Shown one piece after another: positions 19,123-27,898 of a stretch of DNA of 64,000 nt (the stretch's first letter is position 1; each line of letters begins with the position of its first letter). Source of the stretch: Polyangiaceae bacterium (GTDB taxonomy: Bacteria > Myxococcota > Polyangia > Polyangiales > Polyangiaceae). The notes below the pieces were generated by a model. It had not been told where the DNA came from. It was given only the letters and a program-made list of their open reading frames with translations, and did no database searches. The stretch lies in the NCBI GenBank assembly GCA_025936205.1, contig JAICTU010000002.1, positions 1 to 64,000 on the forward strand, read 5' to 3'. Made by a program: the position numbers and the translations under genes.

Positions 19123-19904
19123 CCCAGACCTGCCCTGTCGATCAACGAGGCCAAGCGACGGGTTGCGCCGCACGCGGCGGCGATGTCGTTCACCTCGGAG
19201 CGCACCACGAGCAGGCTCTTCTCGCGGCCGCGCACGTGCACGGCCGGTGTGCCGCGCCGCCCGAGGTCGGCCGCGATCAGCTGCGCGAGCGAGTGGATCA
19301 ACGTCGCGGCGTCGGCGACCCGGCGCGCATCTTTGCCGCGCGCGGTCAGCACTTTGCCGCGAGTGGTGAGCCGAACCATCGTGGTGGGGGGGCCGAGCGC
19401 GGCCCGCAGGGGCGACGCGGCGGTGGACGAGTTTGACTGCGACTTCGCTGGAGACGGGCGGCGAGGCGGCGCCGTTGGTGGAGGCTCGGGCTCTCGGGGC
19501 AGTAGCACCTTGCGTACCACGCGTGTGTCGAGCAGGGAGCCGAGCGGTGCCACCTTGTCGAGCAGACGTTCGGGCGGCAGGTGAATGCTGACCTGGCGCG
19601 GCCACGCGCCCCGCCAGTCCTCCAGCCGCATCGGGCCGGCGCGCAGCAGCTTCAGGATCGCGTTCAGCCCGAAGTCCTCTCCGTACTCGGCGTGGACCAC
19701 GTGCCCCTGATCGATGAACAGGTGACCATTGAGCTCGTGCCCGCCGAGGCGAAAGCCGTGACGCCCCTGGTCGGCGCAAAAGTGCCGGATCAGTTCCCCT
19801 ACCTCACCCCACTCGGGCGCCGGGGCGCGGGGGGTCCCCGCTGAAGCCACGCCTTCGGGCGAGACGGGCCGTGCCGGGGAGGGGCGGAATGCCTGATTCG
19901 TCAT
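19119..19904 (-). CDS. DUF4388-Roadblock-like fusion protein
   Basis: This is a 261-aa soluble protein from ATG 19904 (MTNQAFRPSP). Residues about 31-115 look like a DUF4388 domain (LIRHFCADQGRHGFRLGG, then GHLFIDQGHVVHAEYGEDFGLNAILKLL, quoted as patterns). A Pro/Ser linker (135-175) leads to a Roadblock/LC7-like C-terminus (TMVRLTTRGKVLTARG ... HVRGREKSLLVVRSEVND). It is the first gene of the operon and its stop overlaps the next start (ATGA). Its domain content combines both of its operon partners, so the three products may share one dimerisation surface. The domain calls are by eye; function is unknown. Confidence 0.65.
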   Translation of the reverse strand: MTNQAFRPSPARPVSPEGVASAGTPRAPAPEWGEVGELIRHFCADQGRHGFRLGGHELNGHLFIDQGHVVHAEYGEDFGLNAILKLLRAGPMRLEDWRGAWPRQVSIHLPPERLLDKVAPLGSLLDTRVVRKVLLPREPEPPPTAPPRRPSPAKSQSNSSTAASPLRAALGPPTTMVRLTTRGKVLTARGKDARRVADAATLIHSLAQLIAADLGRRGTPAVHVRGREKSLLVVRSEVNDIAAACGATRRLASLIDRAGLG

Positions 19905-20256
19905 GTGCAATCCTGAGACGCGCCGGAGTACGGCCTGCCAACGCCCCCGCTCGGGGAGCAGGGCAGGCGTGCCGGAGGGGCCGCACGCTGCTGCGCTGGT
20001 AGACCCGAAGCAGCTGCAACTTGCTGACTTCGAGGGTGGCGTTGCTCGAGCCGGGTCGCGCGTCGTCCCCACAGGTTTAACAGTCGCAACGCAGTCGTGC
20101 AAACGAGTGCGCCACACAAAACGCGTGTGGCCACGCCCCAGCGCGAAAGCTGCAGCCGGCTCGCTCAGGGCGCGTGCCGTGCGGGCTCACTGTTGCCCGG
20201 TGCAACGCGCGGATGCAGGTCGCCGGTGTCGAATCGGTGCGCTCGGCTGCGGGTGG
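19905..20256. other. Intergenic region with an inverted repeat, no gene seen
   Basis: These 352 bp lie upstream of the DUF4388/Roadblock operon and downstream of the OMP gene. They must hold the operon promoter. The only clear structure is GCCACAC (20111-20117), a 7-nt spacer and GTGTGGC (20125-20131), about 205 bp from the operon start. It could be an operator or part of a transcript end. No frame looks coding. Confidence 0.45.
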
Positions 20257-20290
20257 GCCTCCGCTAGCAGCCCCGGGTGCTAGCGGAGGC
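20257..20290 (-). terminator. Strong 13-bp hairpin after the OMP gene
   Basis: GCCTCCGCTAGCA (20257-20269) and TGCTAGCGGAGGC (20278-20290) form a perfect 13-bp stem with an 8-nt GC loop. It begins 20 nt past the stop of the minus-strand OMP gene. A T-run is missing, so it may act as an mRNA 3'-end stabiliser or a Rho-assisted terminator. Confidence 0.55.
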
Positions 20291-20310
20291 GAGGCCCGTT
20301 CCTGCGCCGC

Positions 20311-21066
20311 TCAGAATGCGCCGAACTGGATCTGGCCGCCGACCATCAGGCCATTGACGTCAGACTCCTTGAACCCGAGGTGGTCCACGCCGCTGGTCAG
20401 TCGATAGCCGGCGGTCAGCCCGACGCGCATCCACTTGGTCAGGTTGGCGTGCACGGCGACGTCGGGCTGGAACACCGCGAACACGTCCTCGCTCGGGCGA
20501 TCCTCGAAGCCACTGAAGCCATCGTCGTGGTTCTCGTCCGTGAGGTCGATGGCCCCCGCGCCCACCAGCGCGCCGACGGTGAAGTAGATCGGCAGCTGGT
20601 CGAAGTAGACCGAGTAGTGCGCGGTGAAGCCGCCATAGCCGGTCTCGAAGCGCCGGGCGTCGCCGTTCGGCGCGGCGGGGCCGTCCAGCGGATTGCTCCA
20701 GCCGTAGCCGGCGATGCCGAGCGCCAGGCGGTGGTTGATCAGCACGGCGCCCTGCGCGCCGGCGACCACGCCATCGCGACCGAACATGCGGCTGTAGGCC
20801 ACGTCGAGCCCGCCGTAGCCGCCGACGTCCAGGCTCTTGCCGAACAACAGCGGGGGGCCTTGGTCGTCCTCGGCGGCTTCCTCGTCCGTGCTCGCGGCTT
20901 CGTCTGCGGGGGCGGTGTTCGCGCTGGCAGCGTTCGCGCTGGCGGCACCGCTCACGCTGCCGGAGGCGTTCGCGCTGACCGCGGCCTCTGCTGCGAGAGC
21001 AGGCACGGACAGAGAAGCGAGCAGGCCGACCAGGGCGAAGTTCACAGGGGAGAACATGCGTGTCAT
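20311..21066 (-). CDS. Outer-membrane beta-barrel-like protein
   Basis: This 251-aa secreted protein starts at ATG 21066 with a signal peptide ending in PALAAEA (about residue 25). A low-complexity Ala/Ser/Asn/Glu/Asp segment follows (residues 27-72), then a beta-rich region with alternating aromatic/Gly patterns (DVGGYGGLDVAYSRMF, GYGGFTAHYSVYF, GLTAGYRLTSG) ending in Phe (GGQIQFGAF), as in outer-membrane barrels. The ribosome binding site GGAG lies inside a 5-bp hairpin (CTCCA/TGGAG, 21075-21087), which may damp translation. No family assigned. The frame extending to 21813 upstream is a shadow. Confidence 0.65.
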   Translation of the reverse strand: MTRMFSPVNFALVGLLASLSVPALAAEAAVSANASGSVSGAASANAASANTAPADEAASTDEEAAEDDQGPPLLFGKSLDVGGYGGLDVAYSRMFGRDGVVAGAQGAVLINHRLALGIAGYGWSNPLDGPAAPNGDARRFETGYGGFTAHYSVYFDQLPIYFTVGALVGAGAIDLTDENHDDGFSGFEDRPSEDVFAVFQPDVAVHANLTKWMRVGLTAGYRLTSGVDHLGFKESDVNGLMVGGQIQFGAF

Positions 21067-21168
21067 GAGGGAAGCTCCATTGTGGAGTGTTTGCCCCCTG
21101 CTCAGCACGCTGCGTGCCAGGAGCGAAATAGCCGAAAATCGCCTGTCGGGCGCAGTTCGGACGCCGAT

Positions 21169-21226
21169 TGTCCGCGCTCCTGTCCGATCAGGGCAGCGCT
21201 GGTGTCCGTTCGCGGACGAGTGTCCG
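21169..21226. repeat. Four TGTCCG direct repeats with a UUCG hairpin
   Basis: TGTCCG occurs at 21169, 21181, 21203 and 21221. The third copy is part of GTCCG-TTCG-CGGAC (21204-21217), a short stem capped by a UUCG tetraloop. The cluster lies 100-160 bp upstream of the OMP start and inside the GST-like frame, so it could be an operator array or simply coding sequence. Confidence 0.35.
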
Positions 21227-21693
21227 CTCGCGCAAGCTCTGCGCCTCGGCCGGGATCCAATCGCGGAAGGCCACCGCGGGGCGCACATCAGCTCGTCGAC
21301 CGCGATGGACCAGCGCGCGAGCGCCACGCCGGGCCGCTCGAGGACATTTTGTTCCGCGTCGCCTCGCCCGCAGTCCGAGAGGCGTGGCCCACGCCCTGGG
21401 AAAAGGCGCTGTACAACCTGACCAAGGAGCGCAAGTTCGGCGCCGGCTGTGTCGATGCCTGGTTGAAGGACCAGCACGTGCTGCTGGAGCGGGCGCGCCA
21501 TCTGCTGGCGCCCACGCTGGCAACGCTGGAGCAGCAGCCCTTCGTCTTCGGCGCGAGCCCGACGCTCGCCGATGCTGCACTGTACGGGCTGCTCGCCATG
21601 CTGAGCGAAGCGGATGCGTCGCTGGTTCGCAGTCTGTCGCCCGGCCTCGTCACCTATCAGGCACGGCTCGAGGCAGCTCGACCGAAACGCTAG
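21202..21693 (+). pseudogene. Truncated glutathione S-transferase remnant (C-terminal domain)
   Basis: The frame ending at TAG 21691-21693 encodes a convincing GST C-terminal all-helical domain: KALYNLTKERKFGAGCVDAW, LLERARHLLAPTLATLEQQP and the hallmark FGASPTLADAALYGLLAML, where the Asp caps helix 6. The thioredoxin-like N-terminal domain with the glutathione site is missing; upstream residues are Arg/Pro-rich and unlike a GST. The only possible start codons are GTGs around 21202-21222 without a ribosome binding site. It could be a decayed gene or a frameshifted one, since another frame upstream contains ISSSTAMD, faintly like the GST ESxAI motif. It is followed by gltB after 142 bp. Confidence 0.5.
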
Positions 21694-21835
21694 TTCGAGC
21701 GGCTCGACCTCTGCCCTTCGCCTGGCGTTTACCACGCGGAAACAAGGGCCCGGCATTCTGGCTCGCATACGGACGCATCGGCCCGGCGCCGATGCGCTCG
21801 GTGGTCCTCTCACCCATCATTCGCGGGAGTCGCTC

Positions 21836-24800
21836 CTGAATTCCCCAGCTTCTGGCCTGTACGACGAGGAGAACGAGCACGACGGCTGCGGTGTTGCGCT
21901 GGTGGCCCGCCTGAGCGGTGTCCCCTCGCACGAGACCGTGCGGCGCGCCTTGACGTCTCTCTGCAACCTGGAGCACCGCGGTGGCGAGGGGGCAGACGCG
22001 CTGACCGGAGACGGCGCCGGCATCACCGTACAGATGCCCGATCGGCTGTTCCGGGAGCGGGTCGGCTTCGAGCTGCCGGAGCCGGGCCGCTACGGCGTGG
22101 CGGTCTGCTTCCTGCCGCGAGACGCGCGGCGCCGTGCCGAGCTCGAGCAGCTGCTCGTGGCCCGGGTCGAGCGCGAGGGGCAAGACGCGCTCGGCTGGCG
22201 CGACGTGCCGGTCGCCTTCGAGCAGATCGGGCGCGTGGCGCGCGACGCGGCGCCCGTGATCCGCCAGTTGTTCGTGGGCGCCGGCGCCGACGTGCAGGAT
22301 ACGGACGCCCTCGAGCGCAAGCTGTACGTCATCCATCGCTCGGCGGAGATCGCCTCCCAGGAGGAGCTGACCGTCCCCAGCTGTTCGGCGCGCACCGTCG
22401 TCTACAAGGGAATGCTCACCGCCACCCAGGTCGCGGGCTTCTATCCGGACTTGCAGGACGAGCGCATGGAGTCGGCGCTGGCGCTCGTCCACTCGCGATT
22501 TTCGACCAACACCTTCCCCAACTGGCGGCTGGCGCACCCGTTCCGGCTGATGGCGCACAACGGCGAGGTGAACACGCTGAAGGGCAACATCAACTGGATG
22601 CGCGCGCGCGAGGCGCAGCTGGCGAGCGAGCTCTTGGGCTCCGATCTGAGCAAGGTACTGCCCGTGATCCGCCCGCGCGGCTCGGACTCCGCGACGCTCG
22701 ACAACGTGCTCGAGCTGCTGGTGCGCGCCGGTCGCTCCTTACCGCATGCCCTGATGATGCTGGTGCCCCAGGCATTTCAGGGGCGCAAGGATCTGCCGCA
22801 GGAGGTCGTCGACTTCTATCGCTATCACGCCTGCTTGATGGAGCCCTGGGATGGGCCGGCGTGTGTCAGCTTCACCGATGGTCGCCTGATCGGGGCCACG
22901 CTCGACCGCAATGGCCTGCGCCCGGGGCGCTGGCTGGTCACGCGCGATGGTTGGGTGCTGCTCGCCTCGGAGGCGGGAACGTTGCCCGCGGACGAGTCGC
23001 TGGTGGTGCGCAAGGGCCGGCTCGAGCCCGGCAAGCTGTTCGTGGTCGATCTGGAGCGGCACTCCGTCTTCGCCGATGGCGAGGTCGAGCGCGAGATCGC
23101 CTCACGCCATCCGTACGGCAAGTGGTACCGCGAATCGGCGATCCACCTCTCGCAGCTGCCGGAAGCGGAGCCGCTCGTGCCGCCGAGCCAACCCCTCGAG
23201 CTGCAGCACCTGGCCTTCGGCTGGTCCGAGGAAGACTTGCGCGTGCTGGTGTCCCCGTTGGCGGCGACCGGCAAGGAGCCCAACGGATCCATGGGCACCG
23301 ACGTCCCGCTCGCGGTGCTCTCCGACCAGGCCCCGCCGTTGTTTCACTACTTCAAGCAGCGCTTTGCGCAGGTGACGAACCCCGCGATCGATCCTGTGCG
23401 CGAAGCGATCGTGATGAGCCTGGAGTCCGCGCTGGGTCCGGAGCTGAACCTGCTGGAGGAAACGGCCCAGCACTGCCGCAAGCTGATTCTGGAGCAACCT
23501 CTGCTCGAGCATCGCGACCTGGCACGGCTGCGCCATCCCGAGCAAAAGCTGCTGCCCACCCACACGTTGGACATGACCTGGGCCAAGAGTGCTGGAGCGC
23601 CGGGGCTTTCGGCGGCACTCGATCAACTGTGCAGCGAAGCGGACGCCGCCATCGCCTCCGGCGCGGCGTTGCTCGTGCTGTCCGACCGCGCGCTATGCGC
23701 CGAGCGCGTAGCGATCCCGTCGCTCCTGGCGGTGGGTGCGGTGCACCAGCACCTGGTGCGGCGAGGCCAGCGCCTACGGATCGGACTGATCGTCGAGTCC
23801 GGGGAGCCGCGCGAGGTGCACCACGTGGCTTGCCTGCTCGGCTACGGCGCAGGCGCGGTCAACCCCTACCTGATGTTCGAGAGCTTGCCGTTGCTCGCCG
23901 CGCGCGGTGAGCTGGGCAAAAATAGCGATCTCGGCGCTGCTTCGCGCGCCGTGATCGAGGGCGTGAACCACGGCTTGCTCAAGATCTTGTCCAAGATCGG
24001 CATCTCCACTCTGCACTCCTACGTCGGCGCGCAGGCATTCGAGGCGATCGGGCTCGATCGGGACGTGATCGAGCCGCATTTTACCGGCACCCCGTCGCGC
24101 ATCCGCGGCGTGAGCCTGAGCCTGTTGGCACAGGAGGCCTTGGCGCGGCACGCGCGCGCCTACGCCCGCGGGGCGCAGAACGCCGGCGGCCCGGCGTTGC
24201 CGACGGGTGGCGTCTACGCCTGGCGCCGCAGCGGGGAGCTGCACATGTGGAACCCGGAGACGATTCCGCTGCTGCAGCAGGCAGTGCGGCCCGATCAGGA
24301 CGGGCGCGACGCCTACCGGCGCTTTGCGGAGGCGATGAACTCCGATGCTGCCCGGCGCTCGACGCTGCGCGGGTTGCTCGGCTTCGTGGAAGCAGAGTCG
24401 CCGGTGCCGCTGCACGAGGTGGAGCCCGCCAGCGAGATCGTCAAGCGCTTCGCCACGGGCGCGATGAGCCTGGGCTCGATCTCGCCCGAGGTACACGAAG
24501 CGCTGGCGGTGGCGATGAACCGCCTGGGCGGCAAGAGCAACACGGGCGAGGGTGGGGAAGACGCAGCGCGCTTCGGCGACGAACGTCGATCGGCGATCAA
24601 GCAGGTGGCATCGGCGCGCTTCGGCGTGACCATCCACTATCTGGTCAACGCCGATCAGCTGCAGATCAAAGTGGCGCAGGGCGCCAAGCCCGGCGAGGGC
24701 GGGCAGCTGCCTGGGCACAAGGTGAGCCGGCAGATCGCCAGCTTGCGGCACTCGACGCCCGGCATCGAGCTGATCAGCCCACCCCCGCACCACGATATCT

Positions 24801-26362
24801 ACTCGATCGAAGACCTGAAGCAGCTCATCTACGACCTGCGCGCCGCGAACCCCGAGGCGAGCATCTCCGTCAAGCTGGTCGCGGAGGTCGGCGTGGGCAC
24901 GGTGGCCGCCGGTGTGGCCAAGGCCAACGCCGACCACATCGTGATCGCGGGCCACGAAGGGGGCACGGGCTCCTCACCGCTGAGCTCGATCCAGCATGCC
25001 GGCGTACCCTGGGAGCTCGGGCTGGCGGAGGTGCAGCAAACGCTGGTGCACCACGACTTGCGCTCGCGAGTCACGCTGCAAGCAGACGGCCAGATGAAGA
25101 CCGGCCGCGATGTGGTGATCGCCGCGCTGCTCGGCGCCGAGGAGGTGGGCTTCTCCACGGCGCCGCTGATCGCCACCGGTTGCATCATGATGCGTGTCTG
25201 TCACCTCAACACCTGCCCGGTGGGGATCGCCACGCAGGACCCGGAGCTACGGCGCCGCTTCCTGGGCACGCCGGAGCACGTGATCAACTACTTCTTCCTG
25301 GTGGCCGGGGAGGCGCGCGAGATCATGGCGAAGCTGGGTGTATGCCGCTATGCGGAGCTGATCGGTAACGTCGACCTGCTGCGGCTCGATCCAGCGATCG
25401 AGCATCCCAAGGCGCGCTACCTCGACCTGTCGTCGATCCTGGCGCGTCCGATCGCGCCCCCGGATCGGCCACGGCGCAAGGTGCGTGAGCCCGACCCGGT
25501 GCTGAGCGACGCGCTCGACCACCGCATCCTGGCCGACGCCGAGCCGGCGCTCGCGAGCAGCCAGCCGTTGCACCTCAGCTACGAGGTGAGGAACCGCAAC
25601 CGCAGCGTGGGCGGGTTGCTCTCGTCGCGCATCGCCCGAGCGAGAGGGCCGGCGGGGTTGCCGGAGGGCACGCTGCGCATCTCGCTCAACGGCTCCGCCG
25701 GACAGAGCTTTGGCGCCTGGCTGGCACCGGGAGTCGAGCTCACGCTCTGGGGTGAGGCCAATGACTACGTGGGCAAGGGGCTGTCCGGTGGTGTGATCGC
25801 CGTGCGGCCTGCGCAGAGCGCGCGCTTCGTGGCCTCGGACAATGTGATCGTGGGCAACACCGTGCTGTATGGCGCGACCAGCGGGCGTGCTTTCTTCGCC
25901 GGCCTCGCCGGCGAGCGCTTCGCCGTGCGCAACTCGGGCGCGAGCGCCGTGGTCGAGGGAGTTGGGGACCACGGCTGCGAGTACATGACCGGCGGAGTCG
26001 TCGTCGTGCTGGGCCCGACCGGGCACAACTTCGCGGCTGGCATGAGCGGCGGGGTGGCCTATGTGCAGGACCCGGAGCGAGGCCTGCCGGAGCGCTGCAA
26101 CTTCGAGCTGATCGAGCTGGAGCCGCTGGATGAGGCGGACGCCGAGCGCCTGCTCGCGCTGCTGCGGGAACACGCCGAGCGCACGGGCTCGGAGCGGGCC
26201 CGGCGCCTGCTCGGTGCCTTCCCGGCGGCGCTCGCGGGCTTCGTGAAGGTGATGCCGCGCGTCTACAAGAAGGCCCTCAGTGAACTGGCCGAGCGCGCCG
26301 CGGCCCCGAACCACAACGCCGAGCGCGCGCCGCGCCCGGCGCCCACCCTCGCGAGCGCATGA
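21836..26362 (+). CDS. gltB: Glutamate synthase large subunit
   Basis: This is the alpha subunit of NADPH-GOGAT, which makes two glutamates from glutamine and 2-oxoglutarate. The conserved protein starts around LYDEENEHDGCGVALVARL; the Cys after DG is the expected N-terminal glutaminase nucleophile exposed by propeptide removal. Further motifs are the PxxSD-like glutaminase core (NWRLAHPFRLMAHNGEVNT), the FMN domain (GGKSNTGEGGEDAAR), the 3Fe-4S cysteines (CIMMRVCHLNTC) and the C-terminal GXGXG repeat. The only in-frame ATG is 21614, inside the GST remnant. A CTG at 21836, 7 nt after GGGAG, gives 1508 aa, the usual length, so a non-ATG start is likely but unproven. Four nt separate its stop from the gltD start. 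Confidence 0.95.
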   Translation: MNSPASGLYDEENEHDGCGVALVARLSGVPSHETVRRALTSLCNLEHRGGEGADALTGDGAGITVQMPDRLFRERVGFELPEPGRYGVAVCFLPRDARRRAELEQLLVARVEREGQDALGWRDVPVAFEQIGRVARDAAPVIRQLFVGAGADVQDTDALERKLYVIHRSAEIASQEELTVPSCSARTVVYKGMLTATQVAGFYPDLQDERMESALALVHSRFSTNTFPNWRLAHPFRLMAHNGEVNTLKGNINWMRAREAQLASELLGSDLSKVLPVIRPRGSDSATLDNVLELLVRAGRSLPHALMMLVPQAFQGRKDLPQEVVDFYRYHACLMEPWDGPACVSFTDGRLIGATLDRNGLRPGRWLVTRDGWVLLASEAGTLPADESLVVRKGRLEPGKLFVVDLERHSVFADGEVEREIASRHPYGKWYRESAIHLSQLPEAEPLVPPSQPLELQHLAFGWSEEDLRVLVSPLAATGKEPNGSMGTDVPLAVLSDQAPPLFHYFKQRFAQVTNPAIDPVREAIVMSLESALGPELNLLEETAQHCRKLILEQPLLEHRDLARLRHPEQKLLPTHTLDMTWAKSAGAPGLSAALDQLCSEADAAIASGAALLVLSDRALCAERVAIPSLLAVGAVHQHLVRRGQRLRIGLIVESGEPREVHHVACLLGYGAGAVNPYLMFESLPLLAARGELGKNSDLGAASRAVIEGVNHGLLKILSKIGISTLHSYVGAQAFEAIGLDRDVIEPHFTGTPSRIRGVSLSLLAQEALARHARAYARGAQNAGGPALPTGGVYAWRRSGELHMWNPETIPLLQQAVRPDQDGRDAYRRFAEAMNSDAARRSTLRGLLGFVEAESPVPLHEVEPASEIVKRFATGAMSLGSISPEVHEALAVAMNRLGGKSNTGEGGEDAARFGDERRSAIKQVASARFGVTIHYLVNADQLQIKVAQGAKPGEGGQLPGHKVSRQIASLRHSTPGIELISPPPHHDIYSIEDLKQLIYDLRAANPEASISVKLVAEVGVGTVAAGVAKANADHIVIAGHEGGTGSSPLSSIQHAGVPWELGLAEVQQTLVHHDLRSRVTLQADGQMKTGRDVVIAALLGAEEVGFSTAPLIATGCIMMRVCHLNTCPVGIATQDPELRRRFLGTPEHVINYFFLVAGEAREIMAKLGVCRYAELIGNVDLLRLDPAIEHPKARYLDLSSILARPIAPPDRPRRKVREPDPVLSDALDHRILADAEPALASSQPLHLSYEVRNRNRSVGGLLSSRIARARGPAGLPEGTLRISLNGSAGQSFGAWLAPGVELTLWGEANDYVGKGLSGGVIAVRPAQSARFVASDNVIVGNTVLYGATSGRAFFAGLAGERFAVRNSGASAVVEGVGDHGCEYMTGGVVVVLGPTGHNFAAGMSGGVAYVQDPERGLPERCNFELIELEPLDEADAERLLALLREHAERTGSERARRLLGAFPAALAGFVKVMPRVYKKALSELAERAAAPNHNAERAPRPAPTLASA

Positions 26363-26366
26363 GAAG

Positions 26367-27779
26367 ATGGGAGACCCAAGCGGATTTCTACAGGTGAGGA
26401 GGGCGCTGCCCGGAGACCCTCGCCGCGACGCCAGGGAGCGCGTCCGCGATTACCATGAGGTGATCCGGCTGTTGCCGGTGGACAGCGTCCGGCAGCAGGC
26501 ACGCCGCTGCATGCAGTGCGGGGTGCCCTTCTGCCACCGGGGCTGCCCCCTCGGCAACCTGATCCCCGAGTGGAACGAGCTCGTCTACCAGGGGCGCATG
26601 CGCGAGGCCATCGATCGCCTGCACGCGACCAACAACTTTCCGGAGTTCACGGGCTTCACGTGCCCCGCGCCCTGCGAGCCCGCCTGCACGCTCGAGATCA
26701 ACGACGACCCGGTGATGATCAAGCACACGGAGCTCTCGATCATCGAGCACGCCTTTCAACAGGGCTGGGTGGTAGCCAGGCCGCCCGCGCAGCGCACCGG
26801 GCAGAGTGTGGCCATCGTCGGCTCGGGCCCCGCCGGGCTCGCGGCGGCCGCGCAGTTGAACCGCGCCGGCCATCGCACGGTGGTGCTGGAGCGGGACGAG
26901 GCGCCGGGCGGGCTGCTCCGTTTCGGGATCCCGGACTTCAAGCTGGAGAAGCAGGTCATCGATCGGCGCGTGAACATCCTGGAGCAAGAAGGCATCGTGT
27001 TTCAGACCGGTGTCAACGTGGGCGTCACGGTCGGCGTGGACGACCTGCTCGCCGAGCACGATGCCCTGGTGATCGCCGTGGGGGCGCGCCTGCACCGGGA
27101 GCTGGGCGTGCCCGGATCGTGGCTGAGCGGCGTGCACCTGGCGATGGACTACCTGTATGAGCGCAACCGCGCGGTGGCGGCCGGGGTGGTGGACTCGTAC
27201 GCCCGCATCAGCGCGCGGGCCAAGCACGTGGTCGTGATCGGCGGTGGAGATACGGCGGCCGATTGCATCGCCAACGCGCATCGCGAGGGGGCCCGTTCCG
27301 TGATGCAACTCGACCGTTACCCGGCCCCCCGGGGCAGCCGACCGCGGGACACCGTCGGCTGGCCCAACGCCCCCCGTCGCGAGCTCTCCTCCTACGCGCT
27401 CGAAGAAGGCGGGGAGCGCGTGTGGGAGGCCCTCACCCAGGAACTCGTGGGCCACCGCGGTCAGGTCACGGGGGTACGCATCGCCCGCGGTAGGCCACCC
27501 GATTTCGAGCCACTGCCCGGAAGCGAGCGGACGCTGCCCGCCGATCTGGTGCTCGTCGCCATCGGTTTTTCACGTCCCGAGCGAGACGCTTGCTTGTTAC
27601 AAGCGTCTGTACAGGAGGATGAACGCGGCAACGTGCGCGCCGATCACTTCGCAACCTCGCGGCCGCGCGTATTTGCCTGTGGCGATGCGCGGCGGGGTGC
27701 GTCGCTCGTGGTGTGGGCGATCCATGAAGGCCGCGAATGTGCAGCGGCAGTCGACGGCTATTTAGCGGCCCAGCGCTGA
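26367..27779 (+). CDS. gltD: Glutamate synthase small subunit
   Basis: This 470-aa beta subunit of NADPH-GOGAT passes electrons from NADPH through FAD to the large subunit. The N-terminal 4Fe-4S cysteines are CMQCGVPFCHRGCPLGN and CPAPCEPAC. The FAD motif is VGSGPAGLAAAAQL, followed by the GGLLRFGIPDFKL segment, and the NADPH motif is VIGGGDTAADC. ATG 26367 is preceded by GAGAAG and lies 4 nt after gltB. The C-terminal FACGDARRGASLVVWAI is the conserved FAD-closing motif. Complete and apparently functional. The gltBD pair is the only ammonia-assimilation gene set in the window. Confidence 0.96.
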   Translation: MGDPSGFLQVRRALPGDPRRDARERVRDYHEVIRLLPVDSVRQQARRCMQCGVPFCHRGCPLGNLIPEWNELVYQGRMREAIDRLHATNNFPEFTGFTCPAPCEPACTLEINDDPVMIKHTELSIIEHAFQQGWVVARPPAQRTGQSVAIVGSGPAGLAAAAQLNRAGHRTVVLERDEAPGGLLRFGIPDFKLEKQVIDRRVNILEQEGIVFQTGVNVGVTVGVDDLLAEHDALVIAVGARLHRELGVPGSWLSGVHLAMDYLYERNRAVAAGVVDSYARISARAKHVVVIGGGDTAADCIANAHREGARSVMQLDRYPAPRGSRPRDTVGWPNAPRRELSSYALEEGGERVWEALTQELVGHRGQVTGVRIARGRPPDFEPLPGSERTLPADLVLVAIGFSRPERDACLLQASVQEDERGNVRADHFATSRPRVFACGDARRGASLVVWAIHEGRECAAAVDGYLAAQR

Positions 27780-27782
27780 TCT

Positions 27783-27814
27783 CCCGCGCGGGGCGCCCCG
27801 CACCCCGGCGCGGG
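27783..27814 (+). terminator. GC-rich hairpin after gltD
   Basis: CCCGCGC (27783-27789) and GCGCGGG (27808-27814) can pair across an 18-nt GC-rich loop that has internal pairing of its own. It begins 3 nt after the gltD stop. No T-run follows. Confidence 0.4.
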
Positions 27815-27898
27815 TGGGATGATTCGGGATGGACCTGATACTGGTAGGCGGATCGAATAGGCAGCGGCGACAGTGAGATCATGAAAGCTGGAATTTAG

